Shown here in pieces: positions 12,761 to 25,552 of a stretch of 64,000 nucleotides of DNA. The DNA lies in the NCBI RefSeq assembly GCF_001625215.2, contig NC_030389.2, positions 36,321,454 to 36,385,453 on the forward strand. Reading direction: 5' to 3'. Source of the stretch: Daucus carota subsp. sativus (Eukaryota > Streptophyta > Magnoliopsida > Apiales > Apiaceae). Position 1 is the first letter of the stretch; each line of letters opens with the position of its first letter. Below the pieces are notes generated by a model. It made no database searches, was not told the DNA's origin, and saw only the letters and a program-made list of their open reading frames with translations. The translations under genes and the position numbers were made by a program.

Positions 12761-12913
12761 ATACTTACCTGGATGGGGTCAATGGGTGATCATTGAGGCC
12801 CATGGCCTAAGGGAAGCAACTTCCATTGCACTTTGGAAGTTCCTAAGGTCTACCCAAGTGGTGGACCTACATCATAATTTGTGTTAGGGGGGCTTGCGTC
12901 CGAGCAGCCCCCG
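12761..12913 (+). ncRNA. U1 snRNA (copy 1)
   Basis: U1 recognises 5' splice sites through its 5' end, here ATACTTACCTG. The RNA is about 153 nt: stem-loop II carries the U1A-type loop ATTGCAC on a compact stem AACTTCC/GGAAGTT, then stem-loop III (AGGTC/GACCT), the Sm site AATTTGTG and a GC-rich terminal hairpin. CAATTATAGTCAAG downstream fits the plant 3' box. Copy-specific changes: an extra A in CCTAAGGG, and GTCCGAGC instead of GTCCGCGC, which disturbs the terminal hairpin pairing. Confidence 0.95.
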
Positions 12914-13881
12914 CAATTATAGTCAAGCATTTGCTGTGGTTTATGATAATGTATATTGTTTTATCAACTTAACACGCTCACATTATTTTTTAAAAATATT
13001 CCTACTATATTCACATTAATATCATGATAAATAAAAAGTTGGACTCATTTTCTCACTTACGACCAAGCATATACATATGGTATTGTTAAGTTGGTTTCAT
13101 TTTACTTTACTCGCATAGTTGGCAACTCCATATTAAGTGAAATCAAATATCTCAGCAATAACATATGGTTCGAAGATTTGGTGTTCCTCAAAAATCTTTT
13201 AAATCTTGCTAAATTGTAAGAGTTTTAACAAATTGGAATGTCTGTGTTTCAAATGAGTTGTTAAGGCTAAATTCGATGTTTTTTTCTGTTGGCTTGCAGT
13301 AAGAACATATTTGATCAGGCAACGGATTTAATTGCATAGTAATATATTATCATTACATAATTGATCTTTATAAGCCCAAGAGCAGCAGCAAAGAAATGAT
13401 CTCCATACCTGATTTGAATGGACGTACGAAACAAACTCTGAATATCAGGACCAATCGAATGCTAATTCCCATTTCAGCTTGAATGTCCCGTCTCAAACTC
13501 CAAAAGTTAAAAAGGTTTGAAGAGATTATACTTTTAAAAAGTGATACCTACATTTCAGAATGAAAATCAGAAAGATTTAAATTACTGAGTGTGTACAGAT
13601 TCAGCTTTAAGTTTTTCTTTGATTAAAAAACAGACGATTGCCAGAAGAACATATTGTGGAAACTCATATTGAATGAAGATTGACCCCAAGTATTACAGAT
13701 GACTTTCCCATGGATTTTTTTAATTTTAAAAATGGTATTAATTTTCTAATACTAAGATCATACACGTTTTTTTTCTTTTGTAACTTCATAAAACAGAAAG
13801 CTGATAATACCACCACGAGTTATTTTGTGTTGAGAGTTGTGAGGCTCGGCTTATAAACAAAGCCTGCCAAACATTCTAGGC

Positions 13882-14078
13882 ATACCTTTCTCGGCCTTTT
13901 GGCTAAGATCAAGTGTAGTATCTGTTCTTATCAGTTTAATATCTGATATGTGGGCCAATGGTCCACACGATATTAAATTAATTTTTTAAGGGGGAAGGCC
14001 CGCCACAATAGCTTGCTATTGGGGTTTACGAGAGTCGCCCAAGTGCTGCACTACTGCTCGGGCCAGGCTCACCCCACC
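13882..14078 (+). ncRNA. U2 snRNA (copy 2)
   Basis: A 197-nt U2 with intact 5' end, GTAGTA branch-recognition sequence, Sm site and 3' box (CAAAACATAGTCTCAA). One copy-specific change lies in the 3' domain (GGGGTTTACGAG). USE at 13807-13817 and TATA at 13851-13858, gap 33 bp. Confidence 0.97.
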
Positions 14079-14187
14079 AAAACATAGTCTCAACCTTGCT
14101 TGTCTATTTTAGTAGAACACGTTTTTATCATCACTTAAAATATCGTAAGAAAATTTATAACAACAGGCAACATATAATATAAAGATA

Positions 14188-14647
14188 GGGATAGGATCAA
14201 ATAAAAACTTTTTTAAGTTACAAACTTACAAACTTTTTTTTATTCTCCCATCGTGTTAATCCTTAGTTATATAAAGTATCCATGTTGAAAATTTTTCAAA
14301 AAACATCACAATTTTTAAAAATAACGCATAAATAAATCGCGTTTTCAACACATTTATAACTGGGGTTCAACATCGGGTGTTGAACACTAATTATCATTGT
14401 GCTGAACATATCTAAAAACATGTTTAAACTATACCTCTAGGGTTTGGGTAGGGTCTAGAAACATAAATATTAGTTATATAACATGTTTACCTTAGTTCTG
14501 ACCTTTAAAAATTGGTTTATGTACTTCTCCACCACTATTTTAATCGATGTTCAACAAAATATGTTAAAAAAAATGTTGAACTCAAGTTATATATGTGTTG
14601 AACAAAAAAAGTTTGTAAGTTTGTAAGTTTGTACCAGAACCCTCCCC
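14188..14647. mobile_element. MULE-type MITE inside the array
   Basis: A 460-bp non-coding insertion in the spacer after U2 copy 2, flanked by a 10-bp direct repeat TATAAAGATA (14178-14187 and 14648-14657). Its ends are imperfect inverted repeats: GGGATAGGATC with ACAAACTTACAAACTTTTTT inside on the left, and the complement of GGGGAGGGTTCTGGTACAAA on the right. Other units have the uninterrupted site, so the insertion came after the array formed. It adds 460 bp to this unit only. Confidence 0.88.
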
Positions 14648-15472
14648 TATAAAGATAATGTCAGTCTCATAGATGGTATAGAGAAAAAGTTACCCAGAAT
14701 AATTTTATTCTTAACCTAGTAATAAAGAAAGACTCTATAATGTATATTGTTTTATCAACTTAACACGCTAATTTTTTTTAAATATATTCTTACTATATTC
14801 ACATTAATATAACGAAAAATAAAAAGTTAGGCTCATTTTCACAATTACCACTAAATAAATGCACATGGTATTGTCAAGTTGTTTTCTACAAAAATATTAT
14901 TTGATGGCTAAGTGAAAGAATGACAAAACTTTGTTGGTTTGTTGACTGAACACCTCTTAGAATGACACAACTTAAAGGGTTACATAAAGCATTTAACTTG
15001 CATAATAATATACAGTGGAGAACTGATCTTCGTACCTCTTTTGCGGAAAAAGAACCGACCAACACAGCTCCCTTCTCAACTTTCCCCGGTCTCAACTCCG
15101 AAAACTAGAAGCTCGATGGAGAGCATATGTTTTTGAGGAGCGACGCTGCCTGTAAAGAGTTTACACCGTTCCAACTTTTCTCGCGCCTGTCATCCTAGGC
15201 AAAGCAACTCCACTCACCGGGCCGGAAACTGTAAACATTTGACCAATGATGAAAGAAATTAGTTCAAACATTTAGATATTCAATGCTTTGCATTTTGGAC
15301 AGATAACTGAAAATTTTTCAACAAACAGGTGTCAATAAGATGCAAATGGTATTGTTATTATAATATATTATTATTATTAAGTGATTTGCTCGCAAAGCTT
15401 CCCTCATCGACGGAGTAAAAGAAAAGAATTCTGACAAAGGTATAAATAGAGATGCACTGCCTACTTGACAAC

Positions 15473-15625
15473 ATACTTACCTGGATGGGGTTAATGGGTG
15501 ATCATTGAGGCCCATGGCCTAGGGAAGCAACTTCCATTGCACTTTGGAAGTTCCTAAGGTCTACCCAAGTGGTGGACCTACATCATAATTTGTGTTAGGG
15601 GGGGCTTGCGTCCGCGCAGCCCCCG
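15473..15625 (+). ncRNA. U1 snRNA (copy 2)
   Basis: A 153-nt U1 with 5' end ATACTTACCTG, loop ATTGCAC, Sm site AATTTGTG and the TATA box intact. It has GGGGTTAATGG where other copies have GGGGTCAATGG. It shares flanking variants (GCACTGCC, CGCAAATATAG) with copy 4, its partner in a 4.46-kb higher-order repeat. Confidence 0.95.
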
Positions 15626-16592
15626 CAAATATAGTCAAGCATTTGCTGTGGTTTACGATAATGTATATTGTTTTATAAACTTAACACGCTCACATTATTT
15701 TTAAAAATATTCCTACTATATTCACATTAATATCATGATAAATAAAAAGTTGGACTCATTTTCTCACTTGCGACCAAGCATATACATATGGTATCGTTAA
15801 GTTGGTTTCATTTTACTTTACTCGCATAGTTGGCAAGTCCATATTAAGTGAAATCAAATATCTCAGTAATAACATATGGTTCGAAGATTTTTTGTTCCTC
15901 AAAAAAATCTTTTAAATCTTGGTAAATTGTAAGTCTTTTAACAAACTGGAATGTCTGTGTTTCAAATGAGTTGTTAAGGCTAAATTCGATGTTTTTTTCT
16001 GTTGGCTTGCAGTAACAACATATTTGATCAGGCAACGGATTTAATTGCATAGTAATATATTATCATTACATAATTTATCTTTAGAAGCCCAAGAGCAGCA
16101 GCAAAGAAATGATCTCCATACCTGATTTGAATGGACGTACGAAACAAACTTTGAATATCAGGACCAATCGAATGCTAATTCCCATTTCAGCTTGAATGTC
16201 CCGTCTCAACTCCAAAAGTTAAAAAGGTTTGAAGAGATTATACTTTTAAAAAGTGATACCTACATTTCAGAATGAAAATCAGAAAGATTTAAATTACTGA
16301 GTGTGTACAAATTCAGCTTTAAGTTTTTCTTTGATAAAAATAGAGACGATTGCCAGAAGAACATATTGTGGAAACTCATATCGGATGAAGATTGACCCCA
16401 AGTATTACAAATGACATTCCCATGGATTTTTTTAATTTAAAAAATGGTATTAATTTTCTAATACTAAGATCATACACGTTTTTTTCTTTTGTAGCTTCAT
16501 AAAACAGAAAGCTGATAATACCACCACGAGTTATTTTGTGTTGAGAGTTGTGGGGCTCGGCTTATAAACAAAGCCTGCCAAACATTCTAGGC

Positions 16593-16789
16593 ATACCTTT
16601 CTCGGCCTTTTGGCTAAGATCAAGTGTAGTATCTGTTCTTATCAGTTTAATATCTGATATGTGGGCCAATGGTCCACACGATATTAAATTAATTTTTTAA
16701 GGGGGAAGGCCCGCCACAATAGCTTGCTATTGGGGTTTTCGAGAGTCGCCCAAGTGCTGCACTACTGCTCGGGCCAGGCTCACCCCACC
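16593..16789 (+). ncRNA. U2 snRNA (copy 3)
   Basis: A 197-nt U2, intact through both the 5' and 3' domains. The 3' box region reads CAAAACAGTCTCACAA, two bases shorter before AGT than in copy 1, identical to copy 5. USE and TATA present (about 16519-16569). Confidence 0.97.
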
Positions 16790-17714
16790 AAAACAGTCTC
16801 ACAACCTTGCTTGTCTATTTTAGTAGAACACGTTTTTATCATCACTTAAGATATCGTAAGAAAATTTATAACAACCGGCAACATATAATATAACGATAAT
16901 GTCACTCTCATAGATGGTATTGAGAAAAAGTTACCCAGAATAATTTTATTCTTAACCTAGTAATAAAGAAAGACTCTATAATGTATATTGTTTTATCAAC
17001 TTAACACGCTAATTTTTTTTAAATATATTCTTACTATATTCACATTAATATAACGAAAAATAAAAAAGTTAGGCTCATTTTCACAATTACCACTAAATAT
17101 ATACACATGGTATTGTCAAGTTGTTTTCTACAAAAATATTATTTGATGGCTAACTGAAAGAATGACAAAACTTTGTTGGTTTGTTGACTGAACATCTCTT
17201 AGAATGACACAACTTAAAGGGTTACATAAAGCATTTAACTCTCATAATAATATACAGTGGGGAACTGATCTTCGTACCTCTTTTGCGGAAAAAACACCGA
17301 CCAACACAGCTCCCATCTCAACTTTCCCCAGTCTCAACTCCGAAAACTAGAAGCTCGATGGAGAGCATATGTTTTTGAGGAGCGACGCTGCATGTAAAGA
17401 GTTTACACCGTTCCAACTTTTCTCGCGCCTGTCATCCAAGGCAAAGCAACTCCACTCACCGGGCCGGAAACTGTAAACATTTGACCAATGATGAAAGAAA
17501 TTAGTTCAAACATTTAGATATTCAATGCTTTGCATTTAGGACAGATAACTGAAAATTTTTCAACAAACAGGTGTCAATAAGATGCAAATGGTATTGTTAT
17601 TATAATATATTATTATTATTAGGTGATTTGCTCGCAAAGCTTCCCTCATCCACGGAGTAAAAGAAAAGAATTCTGACAAAGGTATAAATAGAGATGCACG
17701 GCCTACTTGACAAC

Positions 17715-17866
17715 ATACTTACCTGGATGGGGTCAATGGGTGATCATTGAGGCCCATGGCCTAGGGAAGCAACTTCCATTGCACTTTGGAAGTTCCTAAG
17801 GTCTCCCCAAGTGGTGGAGCCTACATCATAATTTGTGATAGGGGGCTTGCGTCCGCGCAGCCCCCG
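17715..17866 (+). ncRNA. U1 snRNA (copy 3)
   Basis: A 152-nt U1 with intact 5' end, ATTGCAC loop and Sm site. Stem-loop III is the alternative form CTCC/GGAG with flanking AGG/CCT, instead of AGGTC/GACCT, so paired changes keep the helix. Shared with copy 5. GTGATAGGGGGC replaces GTGTTAGGGGGGC near the Sm site. Confidence 0.95.
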
Positions 17867-18809
17867 CAATTATAGTCAAGCATTTGCTGTGGTTTATGAT
17901 AATGTATATTGTTTAATCAACTTAACACGCTCATATTATTTTTAAAAATATTCCTACTAGATTCACATTAATATCATGATACATATGGTATTGTTAAGTT
18001 GGTTTCTCACATAGCGTTAACTCCATCATTTCACTTTTCTCGCATAGTTGGCAACTCCATATTAAGTGAAATCAAATATCTCAGCAATAACATATGGTTC
18101 GAAGATTTGGTGTTCCTCAAAAATCTTTTAAATCTTGCTAAATTGTAAGAGTTTTAACAAACTGGAATGTCTGTGTTTCAAATGAGTTGTTAAGGCTAAA
18201 TTCGATGTTTTTTTTCTGTTGGCTTGCAGTAAGAACATATTTGATCAGGCAACAGATTTAATTGCATAGTAATATATTATCATTACATAATTGATCTTTA
18301 TAAGCCCAAGAGCAGCAGCAAAGAAATGATCTCCATACCTGATTTGAATGGACGTACGAAACAAACTTTGAATATCAGGACCAATCGAATGCTAATTCCC
18401 ATTTCAACTTGAATGTCCCGTCTCAACTCCAAAAGTTAAAAAGGTTTGAAGAGATTATACTTTTAAAAAGTGATACCTACATTTCAGAATGAAAATCAGA
18501 AAGATTTAAATTACTGAGTGTGTACAGATTCAACTTTAAGTTTTTCTTTGATAAAAAAAGAGACGATTGCCAGAAGAACATATTGTGGAAACTCATATCG
18601 GATGAAGATTGACCCCAAGTATTACTAATGACTTTCCCATGGATTTTTTTAATTAAAAAAATGGTATTAATTTTCTAATACTAAGATCATACACGTTTTT
18701 TTCTTTTGTAGCTTCATAAAACAGAAAGCTGATAATACCACCACGAGTTATTTTGTGTTGAGAGTTGTGGGGCTCGGCTTATAAACAAAGCCTGCCAAAC
18801 ATTCCAGGC

Positions 18810-19006
18810 ATACCTTTCTCGGCCTTTTGGCTAAGATCAAGTGTAGTATCTGTTCTTATCAGTTTAATATCTGATATGTGGGCCAATGGTCCACACGATA
18901 TTAAATTAAATTTTTAAGGGGGAAGGCCCGCCACAATAGCTTGCTATTGTGGTTTTCGAGAGTCGCCCAAGTGCTGCACTACTGCTCGGGCCAGGCTCAC
19001 CCCACT
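18810..19006 (+). ncRNA. U2 snRNA (copy 4)
   Basis: A 197-nt U2. Small changes: ATTAAATTAAATTTTTAAGG around the Sm region (one T to A within the run), GCTATTGTGG in the 3' domain and CCCACT at the end. The 5' half, including GTAGTA, is unchanged. USE and TATA present. Confidence 0.96.
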
Positions 19007-19933
19007 AAAACATAGTCTCACAACCTTGCTTGTCTATTTTAGTAGAACACGTTTTTATCATCACTTAAAATATCGTAAGAAAATTTATAACAACCGGCAA
19101 CATATAATATAATGATAATGTCACTCTCATAGATGGTATAGAGAAAAAGTTACCCAGAATAATTTTATTCTTAACCTAGTAATAAAGAAAGACTCTATAA
19201 TGTATATTGTTTTATCAACTTAACACGCTAATTTTTTTTAAATATATTCTTACTATATTCACATTAATATAACGAAAAATAAAAAAGTTAGGCTCATTTT
19301 CACAATTACCACTAAATATATACACATGGTATTGTCAAGTTGTTTTCTACAAAAATATTATTTGATGGCTAACTGAAAGAATGACAAAACTTTGTTGGTT
19401 TGTTGACTGAACATCTCTTAGAATGACACAACTTAAAGGGTTACATAAAGCATTTAACTCTCATAATAATATACAGTGGGCAACTGATCTTCGTACCTCT
19501 TTTGCGGAAAAAACACCGACCAACACAGCTCCCATCTCAACTTTCCCCAGTCTCAACTCCGAAAACTAGAAGCTCGATGGATAGCATATGTTTTTGAGGA
19601 GCGACGCTGCATGTAAAGAGTTTACACCGTTCCAACTTTTCTCGCGCCTGTCATCCAAGGCAAAGCAACTCCACTCACCGGGCCGGAAACTGTAAACATT
19701 TGACCAATGATGAAAGAAATTAGTTCAAACATTTAGATATTCAATGCTTTGCATTTAGGACAGATAACTGAAAATTTTTCAACAAACAGGTGTCAATAAG
19801 ATGCAAATGGTATTGTTATTATAATATATTATTATTATTAAGTGATTTGCTCGCAAAGCTTCCCTCATCGACGGAGTAAAAGAAAAGAATTCTGACAAAG
19901 GTATAAATAGAGATGCACTGCCTACTTGACAAC

Positions 19934-20086
19934 ATACTTACCTGGATGGGGTCAATGGGTGATCATTGAGGCCCATGGCCTAGGGAAGCAACTTCCATTG
20001 CACTTTGGAAGTTCCTAAGGTCTACCCAAGTGGTGGACCTACATCATAATTTGTGTTAGGGGGGGCTTGCGTCCGCGCAGCCCCCG
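19934..20086 (+). ncRNA. U1 snRNA (copy 4)
   Basis: A 153-nt U1 with intact 5' end, loop ATTGCAC, stem-loop III of the AGGTC/GACCT type, and Sm site. Promoter TATAAATA present. The 3' flank CAAATATAGTCAAG matches copy 2. Confidence 0.95.
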
Positions 20087-21054
20087 CAAATATAGTCAAG
20101 CATTTGTTGTGGTTTACGATAATGTATATTGTTTTATAAACTTAACACACTCACATTATTTTTAAAAATATTCCTACTATATTCACATTAATATCATGAT
20201 AAATAAAAAGTTGGACTCATTTTCTCACTTGCGACCAAGCATATACATATGGTATCGTTAAGTTGGTTTCATTTCACTTTACTCGCATAGTTGGCAAGTC
20301 CATATTAAGTGAAATCAAATATCTCAGTAATAACATATGGTTCGAAGATTTTTTGTTCCTCAAAAAAATCTTTTAAATCTTGGTAAATTGTAAGTGTTTT
20401 AACAAACTGGAATGTCTGTGTTTCAAATGAGTTGTTAAGGCTAAATTCGATGTTTTTTTTCTGTTGGCTTGCAGTAACAACATATTTGATCAGGCAACGG
20501 ATTTAATTGCATAGTAATATATTATCATTACATAATTTATCTTTAGAAGCCCAAGAGCAGCAGCAAAGAAATGATCTCCATACCTGATTTGAATGGACGT
20601 ACGAAACAAACTTTGAATATCAGGACCAATCGAATGCTAATTCCCATTTCAGCTTGAATGTCCCGTCTCAACTCCAAAAGTTAAAAAGGTTTGAAGAGAT
20701 TATACTTTTAAAAAGTGATACCTACATTTCAGAATAAAAATCAGAAAGATTTAAATTACTGAGTGTGTACAGATTCAGCTTTAAGTTTTTCTTTGATAAA
20801 AATAGAGACGATTGCAAGAAGAACATATTGTGGAAACTCATATCGGATGAAGATTGACCCCAAGTATTACAAATGACTTTCCCATGGATTTTTTTAATTT
20901 AAAAAATGGTATTAATTTTCTAATACTAAGATCATACACGTTTTTTTCTTTTGTAGCTTCATAAAACAGAAAGCTGATAATACCACCACGAGTTATTTTG
21001 TGTTGAGAGTTGTGGGGCTCGGCTTATAAACAAAGCCTGCCAAACATTCTAGGC

Positions 21055-21251
21055 ATACCTTTCTCGGCCTTTTGGCTAAGATCAAGTGTAGTATCTGTTC
21101 TTATCAGTTTAATATCTGATATGTGGGCCAATGGTCCACACGATATTAAATTAATTTTTTAAGGGGGAAGGCCCGCCACAATAGCTTGCTATTGGGGTTT
21201 TCGAGAGTCGCCCAAGTGCTGCACTACTGCTCGGGCCAGGCTCACCCCACC
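21055..21251 (+). ncRNA. U2 snRNA (copy 5)
   Basis: A 197-nt intact U2. It matches copy 3, including the CAAAACAGTCTCACAA 3' box variant, as the two are higher-order repeat partners. USE and TATA present. Confidence 0.97.
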
Positions 21252-22176
21252 AAAACAGTCTCACAACCTTGCTTGTCTATTTTAGTAGAACACGTTTTTA
21301 TCATCACTTAAGATATCGTAAGAAAATTTATAACAACCGGCAACATATAATATAACGATAATGTCACTCTCATAGATGGTATAGAGAAAAAGTTACCCAG
21401 AATAATTTTATTCTTAACCTAGTAATAAAGAAAGACTTTATAATGTATATTGTTTTATCAACTTAACACGCTAATTTTTTTTAAATATATTCTTACTATA
21501 TTCACATTAATATAACGAAAAATAAAAAAGTTAGGCTCATTTTCACAATTACCACTAAATATATACACATGGTATTGTCAAGTTGTTTTCTACAAAAATA
21601 TTATTTGATGGCTAAGTGAAAGAATGACAAAACTTTGTTGGTTTGTTGACTGAACATCTCTTAGAATGACACAACTTAAAGGGTTACATAAAGCATTTAA
21701 CTCTCATAATAATATACAGTGGGGAACTGATCTTCGTACCTCTTTTGCGGAAAAAACACCGACCAACACAGCTCCCATCTCAACTTTCCCCAGTCTCAAC
21801 TCCGAAAACTAGAAGCTCGATGGATAGCATATGTTTTTGAGGAGCGACGCTGCATGTAAAGAGTTTACACCGTTCCAACTTTTCTCGCGCCTGTCATCCA
21901 AGGCAAAGCAACTCCACTCACCGGGCCGGAAACTGTAAACATTTGACCAATGATGAAAGAAATTAGTTCAAACATTTAGATATTCAATGCTTTGCATTTA
22001 GGACAGATAACTGAAAATTTTTCAACAAACAGGTGTCAATAAGATGCAAATGGTATTGTTATTATAATATATTATTATTATTAGGTGATTTGCCCGCAAA
22101 GCTTCCCTCATCCACGGAGTAAAAGAAAAGAATTCTGACAAAGGTATAAATAGAGATGCACGGCCTACTTGACAAC

Positions 22177-22329
22177 ATACTTACCTGGATGGGGTCAATG
22201 GGTGATCATTGAGGCCCATGGCCTAGGGAAGCAACTTCCATTGCACTTTGGAAGTTCCTAAGGTCTCCCCAAGTGGTGGAGCCTACATCATAATTTGTGA
22301 TAGAGGGGCTTGCGTCCGCGCAGCCCCCG
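22177..22329 (+). ncRNA. U1 snRNA (copy 5)
   Basis: A 153-nt U1 with intact 5' end, ATTGCAC loop and the CTCC/GGAG stem-loop III form shared with copy 3. GTGATAGAGGGGC follows the Sm site. TATAAATA present upstream. Confidence 0.95.
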
Positions 22330-23316
22330 CAATTATAGTCAAGCATTTGCTGTGGTTTATGATAATGTATATTGTTTAATCAACTTAACACGCTCATATT
22401 ATTTTTAAAAATATTCCTACTAGATTCACATTAATATCATGATAAATAAAAAGTTGGACTCATTTTCTCTCTTACGACCAAGCATATACATATGGTATTG
22501 TTAAGTTGGTTTCTCACATAGCGTTAACTCCATCATTTCACTTTTCTCGCATAGTTGGCAACTCCATATTAAGTGAAATCAAATATCTCAGTAATAACAT
22601 ATGGTTCGAAGATTTTTTGTTCCTCAAAAAATCTTTTAAATCTTGCTAAATTGTAAGAGTTTTAACAAAATGGAATGTCTGTGTTTCAAATGAGTTGTTA
22701 AGGCTAAATTCGATGTTTTTTTCTGTTGGATTGCAGTAACAACATATTTGATCAGGCAACGGATTTAATTGCATAGTAATATATTATCATTACATAATTT
22801 ATTTTTATAAGCCCAAGAGCAGCAGCAAAGAAATGATCTGCATACCTGATATGAATGGACGTACGAAACAAACTTTGAATATCAGGACCAATCGAATGCT
22901 AATTCCCATCTCAGCTTGAATGTCCCGTCTCAACTCCAATTGTTAAAAAGGTTTGAAGAGATTATACTTTTAAAAAGTGATACCTACATTTCAGAATGAA
23001 AATCAGAAAGATTTAAATTACTGAGTGTGTACAGATTCAGCTTTAAGTTTTTCTTTGATAAAAAAATAGACGATTGCCAGAAGAACATATTGTGGAAACT
23101 CATATTGGATGAAGATTGACCCCATGTATTACAGATGACTTTCACATAGATTTTTTTAATTTAAAAAATGGTATTAATTTTCTAATATTAAGATCATACA
23201 CGTTTTTTTCTTTTGTAGCTTCATAAAACAGAAAGCTGATAATACCACCACGAGTTATTTTGTGTTGAGAGTTGTGGGGCTCGGCTTATAAACAAAACCT
23301 GCCAAACATTCTAGGC

Positions 23317-23513
23317 ATACCTTTCTCGGCCTTTTGGCTAAGATCAAGTGTAGTATCTGTTCTTATCAGTTTAATATCTGATATGTGGGCCAATGGTCCA
23401 CACGATATTAAATTAATTTTTTAAGGGGGAAGGCCCGCCACAATAGCTTGCTATTGGGGTTTTCGAGAGTCGCCCAAGTGCTGCACTACTGCTCGGGCCA
23501 GACTCACCCCACC
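23317..23513 (+). ncRNA. U2 snRNA (copy 6)
   Basis: A 197-nt intact U2 with one private change near the 3' end (CCAGACTCACC for CCAGGCTCACC). 3' box CAAAACATAGTCTCAA. USE and TATA present. Confidence 0.97.
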
Positions 23514-24435
23514 AAAACATAGTCTCAACCTTGCTTGTCTATTTTAGTAGAACACGTTTTTATCATCACTTAAAATATCGTAGAAAATTTATAACAACAG
23601 GCAACATATAATATAACGATAATGTCAGTCTCATAGATGGAATAGAGAAAAAGTTACCCAGAATAATTTTATTCTTAACTTAGTAATAAAGAAAGACTCT
23701 ATAATGTATATTTTTTTATCAACTTAACACGCTAATTTTCTTTAAATATATTCTTACTATATTCACATTAATATAACGAAAAATAAAACAGTTAGGCTCA
23801 TTTTCACCATTACCACTAAATATACACATGGTATTGTCAAGTTGTTTTCTACAAAAATATTATTTGATGGCTAAGTGAAAGAATGACAAAACTTTGTTGG
23901 TTTGTTGACTGAACATCTCTTAGAATGACACAACTTGAAGGGTTACATAAAGCATTTAACTCTCATAATAATATACAGTGGGGAACTTATCTTCGTACCT
24001 CTTTTGCGGAAAAAACACCGACCAACACAGCTCCCATCTCAACTTTCCCCAGTCTCAACTCCGAAAACTAGAAGCTCGATGGAGAGCATATGTTTTTGAG
24101 AAGCGACGCTGCATGTAAAGAGTTTACACCGTTCCAACTTTTCTCGCGCCTGTCATCCAAGGCAAAGCAACTCCACTCACCAGGCCGGAAACTGTAAACA
24201 TTTGACCAACGATGACAGAAATTAGTTCAAACATTTACATATTCAATGCTTTGCAATTAGGACTGATAACTGAAATTTTTTCAACAAACAGGTGTCAATA
24301 AGATGCAAATGGTATTGTTATTATAATATATTATTATTATTAGGTGATTTGCTCGCAAAGCTTCCCTCATCCACGGAGTAAAACAAAAGAATTCTGACAA
24401 AGGTATAAATAGAGATGCACGGCCTACTTGACAAC

Positions 24436-24586
24436 ATACTTACCTGGATGGGATCAATGGGTGATCATTGAGGCCCATGGTCTAGGGAAGCAACTTCCAT
24501 TGCACTTTGGAAGTTCCTAAGGTCTACCCAAGTGGTGGACCTACATCATAATTTGTGTTAGGGGGGCTTGCGTCCGCGCAGCCCCG
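24436..24586 (+). ncRNA. U1 snRNA (copy 6)
   Basis: A 151-nt U1 with GGGATCAATGG and CATGGTCTAGGG substitutions in the 5' half and one C fewer in the terminal hairpin. 5' end, ATTGCAC loop, Sm site and TATAAATA are intact. Confidence 0.94.
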
Positions 24587-25552
24587 CAATTATAGTCAAG
24601 CATTTGTTGTGGTTTATGATAATGTATATTGTTTTAACAACTTAACACGCTCACATTATTTTTAAAAATATTCCTACTATATTCACATTAATATCATGAT
24701 AAATAAAAAGTTGGACTCATTTTCTCACTTACGACCAAGCATGTACATATGGTATTGTTAAGTTGGTTTCATTTCACTTTACTCGCATAGTTGGCAAGTC
24801 CATATTAAGTGAAATCAAATATCTCAGCAATAACATATGGTTCGAAGATTTTGTGTTCCTGAAAAAATCTTTTAAGTCTTGCTAAATTGTAAGAGTTTTA
24901 ACAAACTGGAATGTCTGTGTTTCAAATGAGTTGTTAAGGCTAAATTCGATGTTTTTTTTTCTGTTGCTTGCAGTAAGAACATATTAGATCAGGCAACGGA
25001 TTAAATTGCATAGTAATATATTATCATTACATAATTAATCTTATAAGCCCAAGAGCAGCAGCAAAGAAATGATCTCCATACCTGATTTGAATGGACGTAC
25101 GAAACAAACTTTGAATATCAGGATCATTCGAATGCTAATTCCCATCTCAGCTTGAATGTCCCGTCTCAACTCCAAAAGTTAAAAAGGTTTGAAGAGATTA
25201 TACTTTTAAAAAGTGATACCTACATTTCAGAATGAAAATCAGAAAGATTTAAATTACTTAGTGTGTACAGATTCAGCTTTAAGTTTTTCTTTGATTAAAA
25301 AATAGACGATTGCCAGAAGAACATATTGTGGAAACTCATATTGGATGAAGATTGACCCCAAGTATTACAGATGACTTTCCCATGGATTTTTTTAATTTAA
25401 AAAATTGTATTAATTTTCTAATACTAAGATTATACACGTTTTTGTCTTTTGTAGCTTCATAAAACAGAAAGCTGATAATACCACCACGAGTTATTTTGTG
25501 TTGAGAGTTGTGGGGCTCGGCTTATAAACAAAACCTGCCAAACATTCTAGGC

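Larger units (their letters stand above)
15300..18060. repeat. Higher-order repeat, first copy (4.46-kb period)
   Basis: U1 copies 2 and 4, U2 copies 3 and 5, and U1 copies 3 and 5 are each separated by 4461-4462 bp and share private variants. These include GCACTGCC before U1-2/U1-4, AAAACAGTCTCACAACC after U2-3/U2-5, and GTCTCCCCAAG in U1-3/U1-5. Edges are approximate; the second copy is about 19760-22560. The first copy has lost about 43 bp after U1-3 relative to the second. Confidence 0.75.
19760..22560. repeat. Higher-order repeat, second copy (4.46-kb period)
   Basis: Partner of about 15300-18060; see that entry for the shared variants. Edges approximate. Confidence 0.75.
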
